Assembly (NCBI GenBank): GCA_965248035.1
Contig: OZ252054.1
Span: 806,001-870,000 of the forward strand
Direction of reading: 5' to 3'
DNA length: 64,000 nucleotides
From: BJGV01 sp964194745
GTDB taxonomy: Bacteria > Pseudomonadota > Gammaproteobacteria > Burkholderiales > Nitrosomonadaceae
Positions 8,667 through 17,437 of the stretch are shown here, in pieces. The position numbers were made by a program, and so were the translations under genes. Every line of letters begins with the position of its first letter. The first letter of the stretch is position 1. The notes under the pieces were generated by a model. The model worked only from the letters and a program-made list of their open reading frames with translations. It was not told the origin of the DNA and made no database searches.

Positions 8667-8855
8667 GATCTCGACGCAACGACAAGCAACGTAATCCTAG
8701 CGAAATGATTCAGTGATATTTAGACGGTACAGGCTAAGGTAGATTAGATGGGCGGTTGCAAACGGGTTTCAAATAACAGATAGAACCAATATAACTTATT
8801 GATTTAATTTTGATTTATAGCGCAAGCCCCCCACTAAATGAAATTGGTACTATAA

Positions 8856-9623
8856 CTACGCTACCAGCTCTACCATTACAGGAGAATGATCCGACGGTCT
8901 TTCGTTCTTACGTGTCCCTTTGTCTATAACACACGCTGTGCAAGTGTTAGCGAATTCGTTACTCAACAGAATGTGGTCTATTCGCATACCCATGTTGCGG
9001 CGAAAGGCCATCATGCGGTAATCCCACCATGTATAGGATTTATCGGGCTGAACAAACAGACGAAAACTGTCAACTAGACCCAGCTTGAGTAACTCCTTGA
9101 ACGCCTCTCGTTCCGGCTGACTGAATAACACTTTTCCTTCCCATAATCCTGGATCATGTACATCGCATTCTTCCGGCGCAATATTAAAATCACCTAGCAA
9201 TGCAAGTTTTGGATGTTTACTTAACTCGCCTCGCAACCATTCATTGAGAGCAATTAACCAATCCAGCTTGTATCGGTATTTTTCTGAACCAACACTCTCA
9301 CCGTTAGGAACGTAGATACAAACTACACGCACATCCCCGTAAGTTGCAGCCAAGACACGCTTTTGATGATCTGCTAAGCCAGGTATTGCAGTAATAGTCT
9401 CGCTCCCTATTTGCTTGCCGAGTAGCGCTACTCCATTATAGGTTTTCTGCCCAGCGTAAACAGATTGATATCCCGCAGCCACAATTTCGGTTGTAGGAAA
9501 ATTTTCGTCTTGCAGCTTAGTCTCCTGTAGGCATAGTACATCTGGCTGATTAACTGCTAACCAATTGAGAACTTGTGGCAGACGAACCTTCAGAGAATTG
9601 ACGTTCCAAGTGGCAAGTTTCAT
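8856..9623 (-). CDS. xthA: Exodeoxyribonuclease III (AP endonuclease)
   Basis: This 255-residue base-excision repair enzyme cleaves 5' of abasic sites and degrades 3' ends. Metal and active-site residues are visible: Asn7 (WNVNS), Glu34 (LQETK), the GDFNIAP motif near the middle and the terminal Asp245-His246 (SDHSPV). Length is standard and both ends are intact. It stands alone, between the hairpin repeat and the biuret operon. The 299-bp gap 9624-9922 shows no gene. Confidence 0.96.
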   Translation of the reverse strand: MKLATWNVNSLKVRLPQVLNWLAVNQPDVLCLQETKLQDENFPTTEIVAAGYQSVYAGQKTYNGVALLGKQIGSETITAIPGLADHQKRVLAATYGDVRVVCIYVPNGESVGSEKYRYKLDWLIALNEWLRGELSKHPKLALLGDFNIAPEECDVHDPGLWEGKVLFSQPEREAFKELLKLGLVDSFRLFVQPDKSYTWWDYRMMAFRRNMGMRIDHILLSNEFANTCTACVIDKGTRKNERPSDHSPVMVELVA

Positions 9624-9922
9624 ACAATCTTTAAACTCAATATTTGCTCCGTAATGATGGTTTAATTCTAGTTTGGCTACACATCTAGCTACAAATACAA
9701 TCGACTATTCCTTATTCTGCCAGTGGTTGCTGCCAAGTGCTAGAGGCAGCAGGATATGGATAAGAGACGGGAGAAAAATTTGGATTACAAATTTTTAGTA
9801 AGCATTCATGCTAAACGTTCGCTATAAGTCGGGAACCAAGCAGCGCGCCTAAAAGATCTATGCCGTACCCGTAAATATAACGATTCAAGGCAAATAATAC
9901 GATTTGCAACGTTTTGGTTACC

Positions 9923-10630
9923 TTATATGTGTCTCACCATGGCGCGAACAGGGCAGTTCACACCTTGCGCTTCATGAAGACGATGCAGCGTGATCTTACG
10001 GACTTCCAGTTTGCTTTGCTCGATATGCGAACGTAGCAGCTGGGATACCACTACAAATTTCCTTTGCAATAACAATTGTAGTATCTTTGCGTGCTCCTGA
10101 TACGTTGCTTCAATCCGATCACCGTCCGTAAAATCAAGGCGGCGGATGATACGGATTTTTTCCGTCAATTCAGCGTGAACACGTGCTACCTCCTTATTGG
10201 CAGCAGCACTGACGAGCGTCATGTGGAAACTCTCATCTAAGCGTGCAATCACACGTCCGTCCTTTTCTCGTTCGTTTTTTGGTGCCAGCCAGATATCTTT
10301 CAGATCAAGCAATTGTTTCGAACGTGCGGTCATTTGGCAGATCCGCTCAATAGCGGCGATCTCCAATACAATTCGCAAGTCGTAAAGATCATCAAAGTAA
10401 GCAAAGTCGAGATTACGCACCTTCCATCCACGGCGAAATCCAACCTCTAGGAATCCTTCTCGCTGCAACCGATAGAGTGCATCGCGCATTGGTGTACGCG
10501 ATACCTCGTAATGCGCTGCCATTTCGGTTTCAGTAAAGTGATCTCCTGGCAGCAGACGAAACTCGAAGATGTCTTCCTTGAGTCTGCCGTATACTTGCTC
10601 GGCGAGAGGATTTGCGGGAGTATAAGCCAT
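9923..10630 (-). CDS. GntR-family transcriptional regulator (FCD type)
   Basis: This 235-residue regulator has an N-terminal winged helix (LAEQVYGRLKEDIF to VSRTPMRDALYRLQREGFL, residues 9-60) and a C-terminal all-helical FCD ligand domain (DLYDLRIVLEIAAIERI onward). It is the last gene of the minus-strand biuret operon, 38 bp after the AtzH-like gene. It probably senses a pathway compound and controls the operon from the promoter at 19304-19332. The ligand is unknown. Confidence 0.88.
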   Translation of the reverse strand: MAYTPANPLAEQVYGRLKEDIFEFRLLPGDHFTETEMAAHYEVSRTPMRDALYRLQREGFLEVGFRRGWKVRNLDFAYFDDLYDLRIVLEIAAIERICQMTARSKQLLDLKDIWLAPKNEREKDGRVIARLDESFHMTLVSAAANKEVARVHAELTEKIRIIRRLDFTDGDRIEATYQEHAKILQLLLQRKFVVVSQLLRSHIEQSKLEVRKITLHRLHEAQGVNCPVRAMVRHI

Positions 10631-10668
10631 ATAGAATAGAAAAAAAGATGTACTGAACTGAAAATGTA

Positions 10669-11061
10669 TCAGATCACGCTAACGTGGGCAGCAACGATCC
10701 GCCAGCCTTCAGGGAATCGTATCCATGTCTGCATTTGCCTGCCAATCTGTTCCGAGTCCGGCACAGTAAATTCCGCACTAACGGTACCGAAGTCGCGTGC
10801 GAAGCTCGTGATCACCTTGTGAATAATACATCGCTCGGGAGACACTGGGTCGCATGCCATACGGTAAGTGCGAATCGCTTCCCCTCCATATATGTTTTCT
10901 GCAACTCCATAACGGACAGTTTTCGGATTGTACCAAAAGAATTTATCGAGAGCCGTTACATCATGCCGAACAAGCGCATCTTCATATTGGTCAAATGCGA
11001 GTTCTAGGTCAATCAACACATCGGGCAAATTAATTTCGTTTTCGCTCATCAGCTGCTCCAT
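10669..11061 (-). CDS. AtzH/HpxZ-like small protein (DUF3225)
   Basis: This 130-residue cone-like (SnoaL/NTF2-type) protein has the conserved core YEDALVRHDVTALDKFFW and WIRFPEGWRIVAAHVS. The family includes AtzH, described as a 1-carboxybiuret decarboxylase in cyanuric acid breakdown, and HpxZ of oxalurate catabolism. The neighbouring biuret hydrolases and allophanate hydrolase favour the AtzH role, turning carboxybiuret into biuret. The assignment within the family rests on context. An internal start at MSEN (four codons on) is possible. Confidence 0.75.
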   Translation of the reverse strand: MEQLMSENEINLPDVLIDLELAFDQYEDALVRHDVTALDKFFWYNPKTVRYGVAENIYGGEAIRTYRMACDPVSPERCIIHKVITSFARDFGTVSAEFTVPDSEQIGRQMQTWIRFPEGWRIVAAHVSVI

Positions 11062-11079
11062 AATGTTCTCCTCTATTAC

Positions 11080-11763
11080 TCAGCTTTCATTCGTAGCAGT
11101 AGACAGGGCTGCAAGCGAAGCCGTCCAACCGACAATGCCGCCTTGTGCTTGCACCATCTCCAACGTTGCCACTTTGAAGGCAGGAAAATAACTTGCAGTT
11201 GCATCCTCGATCAGCAGGCATTCATAGCCACGGTCATTTGCCTCGCGCATTGAAGTTTGCACACAGACCTCTGTGGTTACACCGGAAAACATCAGGTGTG
11301 TAATACCAAGCCGCTGCAATTGTACGTGCAAGTCTGTGCCGTAAAATGCGCCCTTACCCGGTTTGTCGATCACGATTTCTCCTTCCATCGGCTGCAATGC
11401 CGGCACGATATCGTTACCTGGTTCGCCGCGTGTCAGGATGCGGCCCATCGGACCCTGATCGCCAATTCGGCAGACAGGATTACCCCGAGATCGCTTGGAT
11501 GGTGGGCAATCTGACAAGTCGAGAAGATGCGATTCACGGGTGTGGATGACCACCATGCTGAGACGGCGTGCTAGATCGAGTAAAGCGCCGACTACCGGAA
11601 CGACGGCCTCTAACTGTGACACGTCGTTACCCAATGCTTCCCCAAATCCACCAGGTTCAATAAAATCGCGCTGCATGTCGATTACGATTAGTGCCGTGCT
11701 CGCAGGAACGAATATATAATCGTACGGCTTAGCTGTGACGCAGATGCTGCTATGCGTCGTCAT
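11080..11763 (-). CDS. Biuret hydrolase-like cysteine hydrolase (isochorismatase family), copy 1
   Basis: The 227-residue protein has the family triad: Asp29 (IDMQRDF), Lys137 (PGKGAF) and Cys167 (TTEVCV). It should split an amide such as biuret into allophanate and ammonia. The start ATG overlaps the stop of the ABC ATPase as ATGA. It is clearly diverged from the second copy at 13303-13999, which is closer to characterised biuret hydrolase. Its substrate may therefore be biuret or a related amide. Because copy 2 is frame-broken, this is the only intact hydrolase of the type here. Confidence 0.8.
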   Translation of the reverse strand: MTTHSSICVTAKPYDYIFVPASTALIVIDMQRDFIEPGGFGEALGNDVSQLEAVVPVVGALLDLARRLSMVVIHTRESHLLDLSDCPPSKRSRGNPVCRIGDQGPMGRILTRGEPGNDIVPALQPMEGEIVIDKPGKGAFYGTDLHVQLQRLGITHLMFSGVTTEVCVQTSMREANDRGYECLLIEDATASYFPAFKVATLEMVQAQGGIVGWTASLAALSTATNES

Positions 11764-13316
11764 GCCGCATCCTCCAGAGCAGATTTTGCATGTCCGGCCA
11801 TGTAGCGCCCAAGGGTCGTACGGTCCGCGCTGCGCGCGTCGGTCACATAAACAATACAACCACTCGTCATGACAAGAACCGTATCCGCCAACTCAAGCAG
11901 CTCGTCGAGGTCTTCGCTTACAAGCAATACCGCCGTGCTTTGCTCGCGTGCAGCAAGGATGCGTGCTTGGATGTCGGACACGGCAGAAAAGTCGAGACCA
12001 AACACTGGGTTAGCCGCAATCAGCACTGTTGCAGATTCGGCGAGCTCACGTGCCAGCACTGCACGCTGCACGTTACCACCGGAAAGTGTTCCGATTGGCC
12101 GATCGGGTAATGCCGGACTGACGTTGAATGCAGCGATCAGCTTTTGTGCTCGTATGCGAATAGCTGCGCGGTTAATAAGCCAACCGGGTCGACGCATTGC
12201 AGGACTGTCGAAATTACGCAGCGCAATGTTGTCCGCAACGCTCATGCCTGCGATGCAGGCATTATGCAAGGGTTCTTCCGGGAGGCTGAATACTTTCTGT
12301 TGTAACATTTCAGTGCGTGTCGCGCGATATGGCACGCCGTTAACGCTGATCTTGCCACTCAGGAACCGGCGTTGTCCCAACAGTGCCTCGATCAGTTCTT
12401 TCTGTCCATTTCCGGAAATACCGGCAACCCCGACGATCTCTCCGCGCTTGACCTTCAATGACAATTCGTTTACCGCTGTCGTGCCGCGATCGCTGGCAAC
12501 ACAAAGTCGCAATATTTCGAGGCCAATCGATGCCTCATCCTTTACTGGTGAGCGCATCTTCGGCGCTGCCGCTATGCGCGCTTCACCCATCATCCATTTA
12601 GCTAGTTCATCTGGATTGGTATGCTCAACCTTCGTGTGGCCGACCAACTGCCCTTTGCGTAGTACAGTTACATCGTCAGTAAATGACACGACTTCCTTAA
12701 ACTTACGCGTGATCATCAATACCGTCAACTCTGAGCGATGTGCCAGGTCGCGCACCAGGCCGAGTACTTCTTCTGACTCTTGTGGCGTCAATACTGATGT
12801 CGGCTCGTCCAATATCAGAAAGCGGTGTTTGAGATAAAGCTGTTTCAATAACTCCAATTTTTGCTTTTCACCGTCAGACAGTCCGCTGACTGAGCTTCCA
12901 AGCGCTAGCCTAAACGGCATGGTATTCATGAATGCTTCCAGTGTCGCGCGCTCTTTTGCCCAGGAAATGCCCCACGGCAGGTGGCCGCGCGCAAGTAACA
13001 AATTCTCTGCTACAGTAAGTCCAGGCGCTAATGTGAAATGCTGATACACCATCCCAATTCCCAGTGCATGCGCATCACGCGGACTGGATATCGCATGCTC
13101 GGAGCCATCTAACAAGATTCTCCCCTGATCGAGAGGACTGTAGCCTATCAGGCCTTTGACAAGAGTACTCTTGCCAGCACCGTTCTCACCTAACAACGCA
13201 TGTACGGTGCCTGCGGCAACCTGAATCGACACGTCATCTAGCGCCCGAAAATCGCCAAAGGATTTTCCCGCACCGAAAGTCTCAAGGCTAAGCGCAGACA
13301 TGTCAACCTTGCCCAC
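11760..13316 (-). CDS. Double ATP-binding protein of a BMP-type ABC importer
   Basis: This 518-residue protein has two nucleotide-binding domains in tandem, as in YufO/RbsA-type importers. The first has Walker A GENGAGKST, signature LSDGEKQ and Walker B LILDEPTS. The second has GISGNGQKE, signature LSGGNVQRAVL and a degenerate Walker B (IAANPVFGLD), as is common in this group. It energises uptake with the permease and binding-protein genes upstream in the operon. It overlaps biuH copy 2 by 14 bp and copy 1 by 4 bp. It is intact, unlike the permeases. Confidence 0.88.
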   Translation of the reverse strand: MGKVDMSALSLETFGAGKSFGDFRALDDVSIQVAAGTVHALLGENGAGKSTLVKGLIGYSPLDQGRILLDGSEHAISSPRDAHALGIGMVYQHFTLAPGLTVAENLLLARGHLPWGISWAKERATLEAFMNTMPFRLALGSSVSGLSDGEKQKLELLKQLYLKHRFLILDEPTSVLTPQESEEVLGLVRDLAHRSELTVLMITRKFKEVVSFTDDVTVLRKGQLVGHTKVEHTNPDELAKWMMGEARIAAAPKMRSPVKDEASIGLEILRLCVASDRGTTAVNELSLKVKRGEIVGVAGISGNGQKELIEALLGQRRFLSGKISVNGVPYRATRTEMLQQKVFSLPEEPLHNACIAGMSVADNIALRNFDSPAMRRPGWLINRAAIRIRAQKLIAAFNVSPALPDRPIGTLSGGNVQRAVLARELAESATVLIAANPVFGLDFSAVSDIQARILAAREQSTAVLLVSEDLDELLELADTVLVMTSGCIVYVTDARSADRTTLGRYMAGHAKSALEDAA

Positions 13317-13999
13317 CGAGAGCCGCTAGGAACTGCTCAGAATCAGATACTGCACCAAATACACCCCCTTGCATCTTGATCATCTTGATTGCGGCGAAAT
13401 GATTGCCATGGTCGGTCGCGCCACAGCAATCCTCTAGCAATAAGCACTCGAAACCACGATCATTCGCAACGCGCATTGTTGTATGCACGCAAACATCAGT
13501 GGTGATACCAGTCAGAATTAGGTTGTGTATACCACGAGTGCGGCAACATGAGCTCGAGGTCAGTCGCATAAAAAGAACCCTTACCTGGCTTGTCGATAAT
13601 TGCTTCATTAGGCAACGGTACCAACTCATTGATGATTTCCCAGCCAGGTTCGCCACGCACCAGTATCCTCCCACTGGGTCCTTCGTCACCGATTCCGGCA
13701 CCAATTCGTTGTGAACGCCAGCGCTTGTTGGTGGGAAGGTCTGACAGATCGGGGCGATGGCCTTCGCGAGTGTGAATGATATGAAAGACGGCATGTCGCA
13801 TTGCGTCCAGTACCGACTTAATCGGTTCAATCGGTGCACGTGTGAGTGATAGATCGTAGCCCATCTTGTCCACATAACCGCCGATTCCGCAGAAATCTGT
13901 TTGCATGTCGATAATGATCAACGCTGTGTTGTCCGGCGCTAGGCTACCATCGAACGGCCACGGATACGGATCCGATTCAACAAACTTCTTGATTGTCAT
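13303..13999 (-). pseudogene. biuH: Biuret hydrolase BiuH, copy 2, frameshifted
   Basis: The N-terminal frame (13999-13550) closely resembles known biuret hydrolase: DPYPWPFDG, IIIDMQTDFCG (Asp31), HTREGHRPDLSDLP and the Lys-containing IIDKPGKGSF. The C-terminal frame gives LILTGITTDVCVHTTM (catalytic Cys) and GGVFGAVSDSEQFLAAL. The halves join if one C is removed at 13542-13543, restoring LMLRTRGIHN. As sequenced the product would lack the nucleophile. The gene lies 246 bp after the permeases, with nothing recognisable in that gap. Confidence 0.82.
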
Positions 14000-14245
14000 G
14001 CTCTTCTCCTTGGTAAGTACAGGTTGTTAGTACGACAGCCTAATGTGATCCTCTCCTTTTCATCATTTCGTCCTCTCACGATGATCAAACGCTACCGTAC
14101 ACCAAACTCTAGGTTTTTCATGAAAGCATCGTGCATGCGTAAATCCGGCGTCATTAGCTGTACCAGACTAGTTCACAACACTATTAAATAGCTTGTTGGA
14201 ATCGCTTGATTTAAACATTGAAGTCCTCTTTCAAATTATTATGCA

Positions 14246-16273
14246 TCAGCGCGTCAGGCTGAGTTCGCCAGGCGCACCACTTACTGTACGATCAGTACGG
14301 CAGGTGATTACCATGATCACCAGCGTAAGCACATAAGGTGCTGCGTTGAACAAATAATAACCGGATGTGATGCCGAGTGCCTGAAGCGCTGGGACAAGTG
14401 CCAGCAGCACCAAAGAGTAGTGCAGCAAACAAGCAGCGCCATGGCCTCCAACGTGCGAAAATCACGAGCGCTACTGCCATTAATCCCTGTCCACTAGACA
14501 AACCTTCATTCCAACTCCCTGGGTAGTACAACGACAGGTACGCACCACCAACCGCTGCAAGAAAGCCACCCGCTGCGGTTGCCGTAACTCGTACAGGAAT
14601 CAGCCGATAACCCATGGCACGAGCAGATTCTGCATGGTCGCCGACCAGTCGTAGCACAAGCCCCCATCGCGTGCTCGCCATTCCCCAATGCAGCAAGCCC
14701 GCAAGCACAACTCCTACCAGGAACAGCCCATTTATTTCCAGTGCATTACGCAGTTGTGAGTTCGTACTCCAGTCACCCAGCGCAAATGCCGGCAACATTG
14801 GCGCCTGCGGCTGTATGAATGGTTTTCCGAGATAAAACGCAAGCCCAGTACCAAACACCATTAGGGCTATACCAAAGGCAATATCATTCACCCCCCGCAG
14901 AGAACAGACTAGCCCATGAAAGGCACCCAGCACCATTCCCGATATGCCTGCACCAAGAACACCTATCCATGGTGAACCCGTATGCAGCGATACCGCGTAG
15001 CCGGTCATTGCGCCACATACCAAGATGCCCTCTAGCCCGAGGTTAACCCGACCCGCTTTCTCGGTCAGACATTCTCCCAGACTCACGAACAGAAAAGGTG
15101 TTCCGACCCGAATTGCCCCGGCGAACAATGCGAGTGCAAGTGCACCAAAATCGAAAGCACTAGGTACTACTTCATTAAGCATGGACTGTCCTATTTGTAC
15201 TACGCGGGTTTCGAGAAGACGCAACCGCCACACTCCCAACCACCCAGTAAGCGTTTCCCATGCCAACAGGTTAATAAACAGTAACCCTTGCAATACTAGT
15301 GTGGTCGCATCTGGCAAATCGAGCCGTCGCTGCAGCATACTACCACTTGATTCGATACCCCCTATCACCAAGGCGCAGGCGATAATTGCAAGCGGATTGT
15401 GGCGTGCGGCAAATGCAACCAGGATTCCACTGTAACCGTATCCAGCCAACAACGTGCTGTTGGCACTGCCGTGTATAGCAGCAACTTCCATCATACCGGC
15501 GAGGCCCGCTGCGCCCCCTCCGAGCAGACACGCCATCAGTACAATACGATTAACTGGTAATCCTACCAGTCGTGCGGCACGTACATTTCCGCCTACCACA
15601 GACATGGAAAAACCGAACACTCCATGCCGCACCAGAGCATACATGGCAATACAAGCAAGTACACCCCAGAACAGACCCCAATGCACGTCAAGTCCCGTCA
15701 ATGAACCAATTAGATACTCTTCTGGCAAGGGTGGCGTGGAAGGTTTGTTCAGACTTTCTGGATGGCGTAAAGGTCCCTCCACCATGTGGTTGAACAGTGC
15801 AAGTGCAATGTATGCAAGCAGCAGGCTGCCTATTGTTTCGTTCACGCCACGAAACTGCCGTAGCCATCCAGCGAGTGCGATCCATGCCCCGCCAGCTACC
15901 AGTGCCGCAGTCGCCATGAGGAGTAACGCAGGTGTCGCTGGGAATGCAGCGGGTAGCATCAGTGGAATCACAGCACACGCTAATCCCCCAAGTGCCACCG
16001 CACACCCCCACCACCAATGATAATGAGCCCAGTACGCACAGGGATCGCCACACACAGCGCAGTCAGCATCAACGGCGCCGCACGCTGTAGGGTATTTTCT
16101 CAAGCAAAGCCGGAGCCAAACGCTCCGACAAAAATCAACTTACATGCCTCGAGTGCGGGCTTGCCCTGTAGCACAAGGAAAACCACAAACATCAAGAGTG
16201 CACCAGCGATCGCACAAAGCGTCGGCAGTGCCGGCAACATTTTCGCTGTCAACCGCTGGAGGAAGATACGCAT
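14246..16273 (-). pseudogene. Fused ABC permease pair of the BMP-type importer, several lesions
   Basis: This region encodes two importer permeases end to end. The first runs MRIFLQRLTAKMLPALP through LVLQGLLFINLLAW; the second starts about MLNEVVPSAFDFGALAL, with LTEKAGRVNLGLEGI and GVNDIAFGIALM. The middle 600 codons are one open frame, so the permeases are fused in the present sequence. Three defects interrupt it: an in-frame TGA after GFGSGFA-type residues near 16100, a one-base loss near 16010 (IGGEG to LGGLAC) and a frameshift near 14397 before LVPALQALGITSGYYLF. Confidence 0.78.
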
Positions 16274-16284
16274 GGCCAAACCAC

Positions 16285-17392
16285 TTAGACCTGACCGATC
16301 ACCCCGTCTACCAGGTAATTCATCGATTCTAGCCTAATGTCGGTTTGTTCCTGTATCACGCCTGCGGGAATTACGACCTTGCCCTTGTTATCTTTTAGTG
16401 GTCCTTTGAAGATTGGGTATTTCCCTGCTAGCATCTTATTCTTGATTTCATCAGCCTTGGCTTTAGCATTTGCACTGACCGATGCGCCATAAGGTGACAT
16501 TTTGACGAAACCATCTTTGAGCCCGCCACGCAGAAAGTTAATCATCGGCTTGCCTTCCTGTGCTGCCTTAACGATTGTTGTGTACGGTGTGACCCAGTCC
16601 CACTCGGCGCCTGTCAGATAACCTTTCGGCGCCAGCTTGGCCTGGCTGACGTGGTAGCCACAAGTCATCGCCCCACGCTTTTCGGCCATCTCCACCACCA
16701 CCTTGGTACCATCTACATGACAGGTTAATACGTCAACACCCTGATCGATCAGACTGTTCGCAGATTCGGCTTCCTTGACCGGCATCGACCAGTCTCCGGT
16801 GAAGATTAAGCGTGTCGAGATGGACGGGTCTACTGATTGCGCGCCCAACGTAAACGCATTGATGTTGAGCAACACCTGCGGAATCGGTTTAGCGGCGACG
16901 AAGCCAAGCTTCTTTGACTTACTCATGTATCCCGCAACCACGCCGTTCAGGTACTGGCATTCTTCGATGTAGCCGAAGAAACTACCGACATTCATCGGAT
17001 GCTTTCCCTTGGTCCACAGGCCACCACAATGCGCGAAACGCACTTTCGGATATTTCTTTGCAACTTTGAGAACGTGAGGGGCAAAGTAACCAAATGAGGT
17101 TGGGAAGATCAACGACGCACCATCCTGTCGGATCATTGCTTCCATGGATTTTTGTACTGCCACTGTCTCTGGCACTTTCTCCTCATCGAACATTTTAATG
17201 CCGGGCATCTTCTTGACGATCGAAGCTGCATGCGCATGCGCCTGATTGTAGCCAAAATCGTCGCAGGGACCGACGTAGAGAAAACCGACTATTAATTTTT
17301 CACCAGCGGCGCGCTAGCTCGAAGGAAAGTGTGCTAGTGAGTGCAATAGCACCTGTCGTTTTTAAAAATTTGCGGCGATTGAAGTTACTCAT
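16285..17392 (-). pseudogene. BMP-family substrate-binding protein, frameshifted
   Basis: The start ATG at 17392, behind a GAGG site, gives MSNFNRRKFLKTTGAIA, a twin-arginine signal (RRKFLK). The mature domain continues in another frame: EKLIVGFLYVGPCDDFGYNQ, then the long open part MPGIKMFDEEKVPET to LVDGVIGQV. The frames join if the GC repeat near 17310 had two more bases. BMP proteins capture small N-containing compounds such as nucleosides in the periplasm. Here biuret or a urea derivative is the likely cargo. The permease start follows by 11 bp. Confidence 0.8.
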
Positions 17393-17437
17393 GTCATTAT
17401 CCTCACAAGAAATAAGAAAGTTGTGTTGCCACTGCTT

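Noticed and set aside
8409..8689. Minus-strand ORFs with SALCQKQTF peptides
   Set aside because: They run through the hairpin repeat and antisense to the hydrolase, and are artefacts of the repeat sequence.
11790..12837. Long plus-strand ORFs opposite the ABC ATPase
   Set aside because: They are antisense to a well-conserved protein and have no recognisable domain or ribosome site.
14292..16103. Reading the N-terminus MRKYPTACGAV as the true permease start
   Set aside because: The conserved permease N-terminus lies in another frame from 16273; this start is a product of the frameshift.
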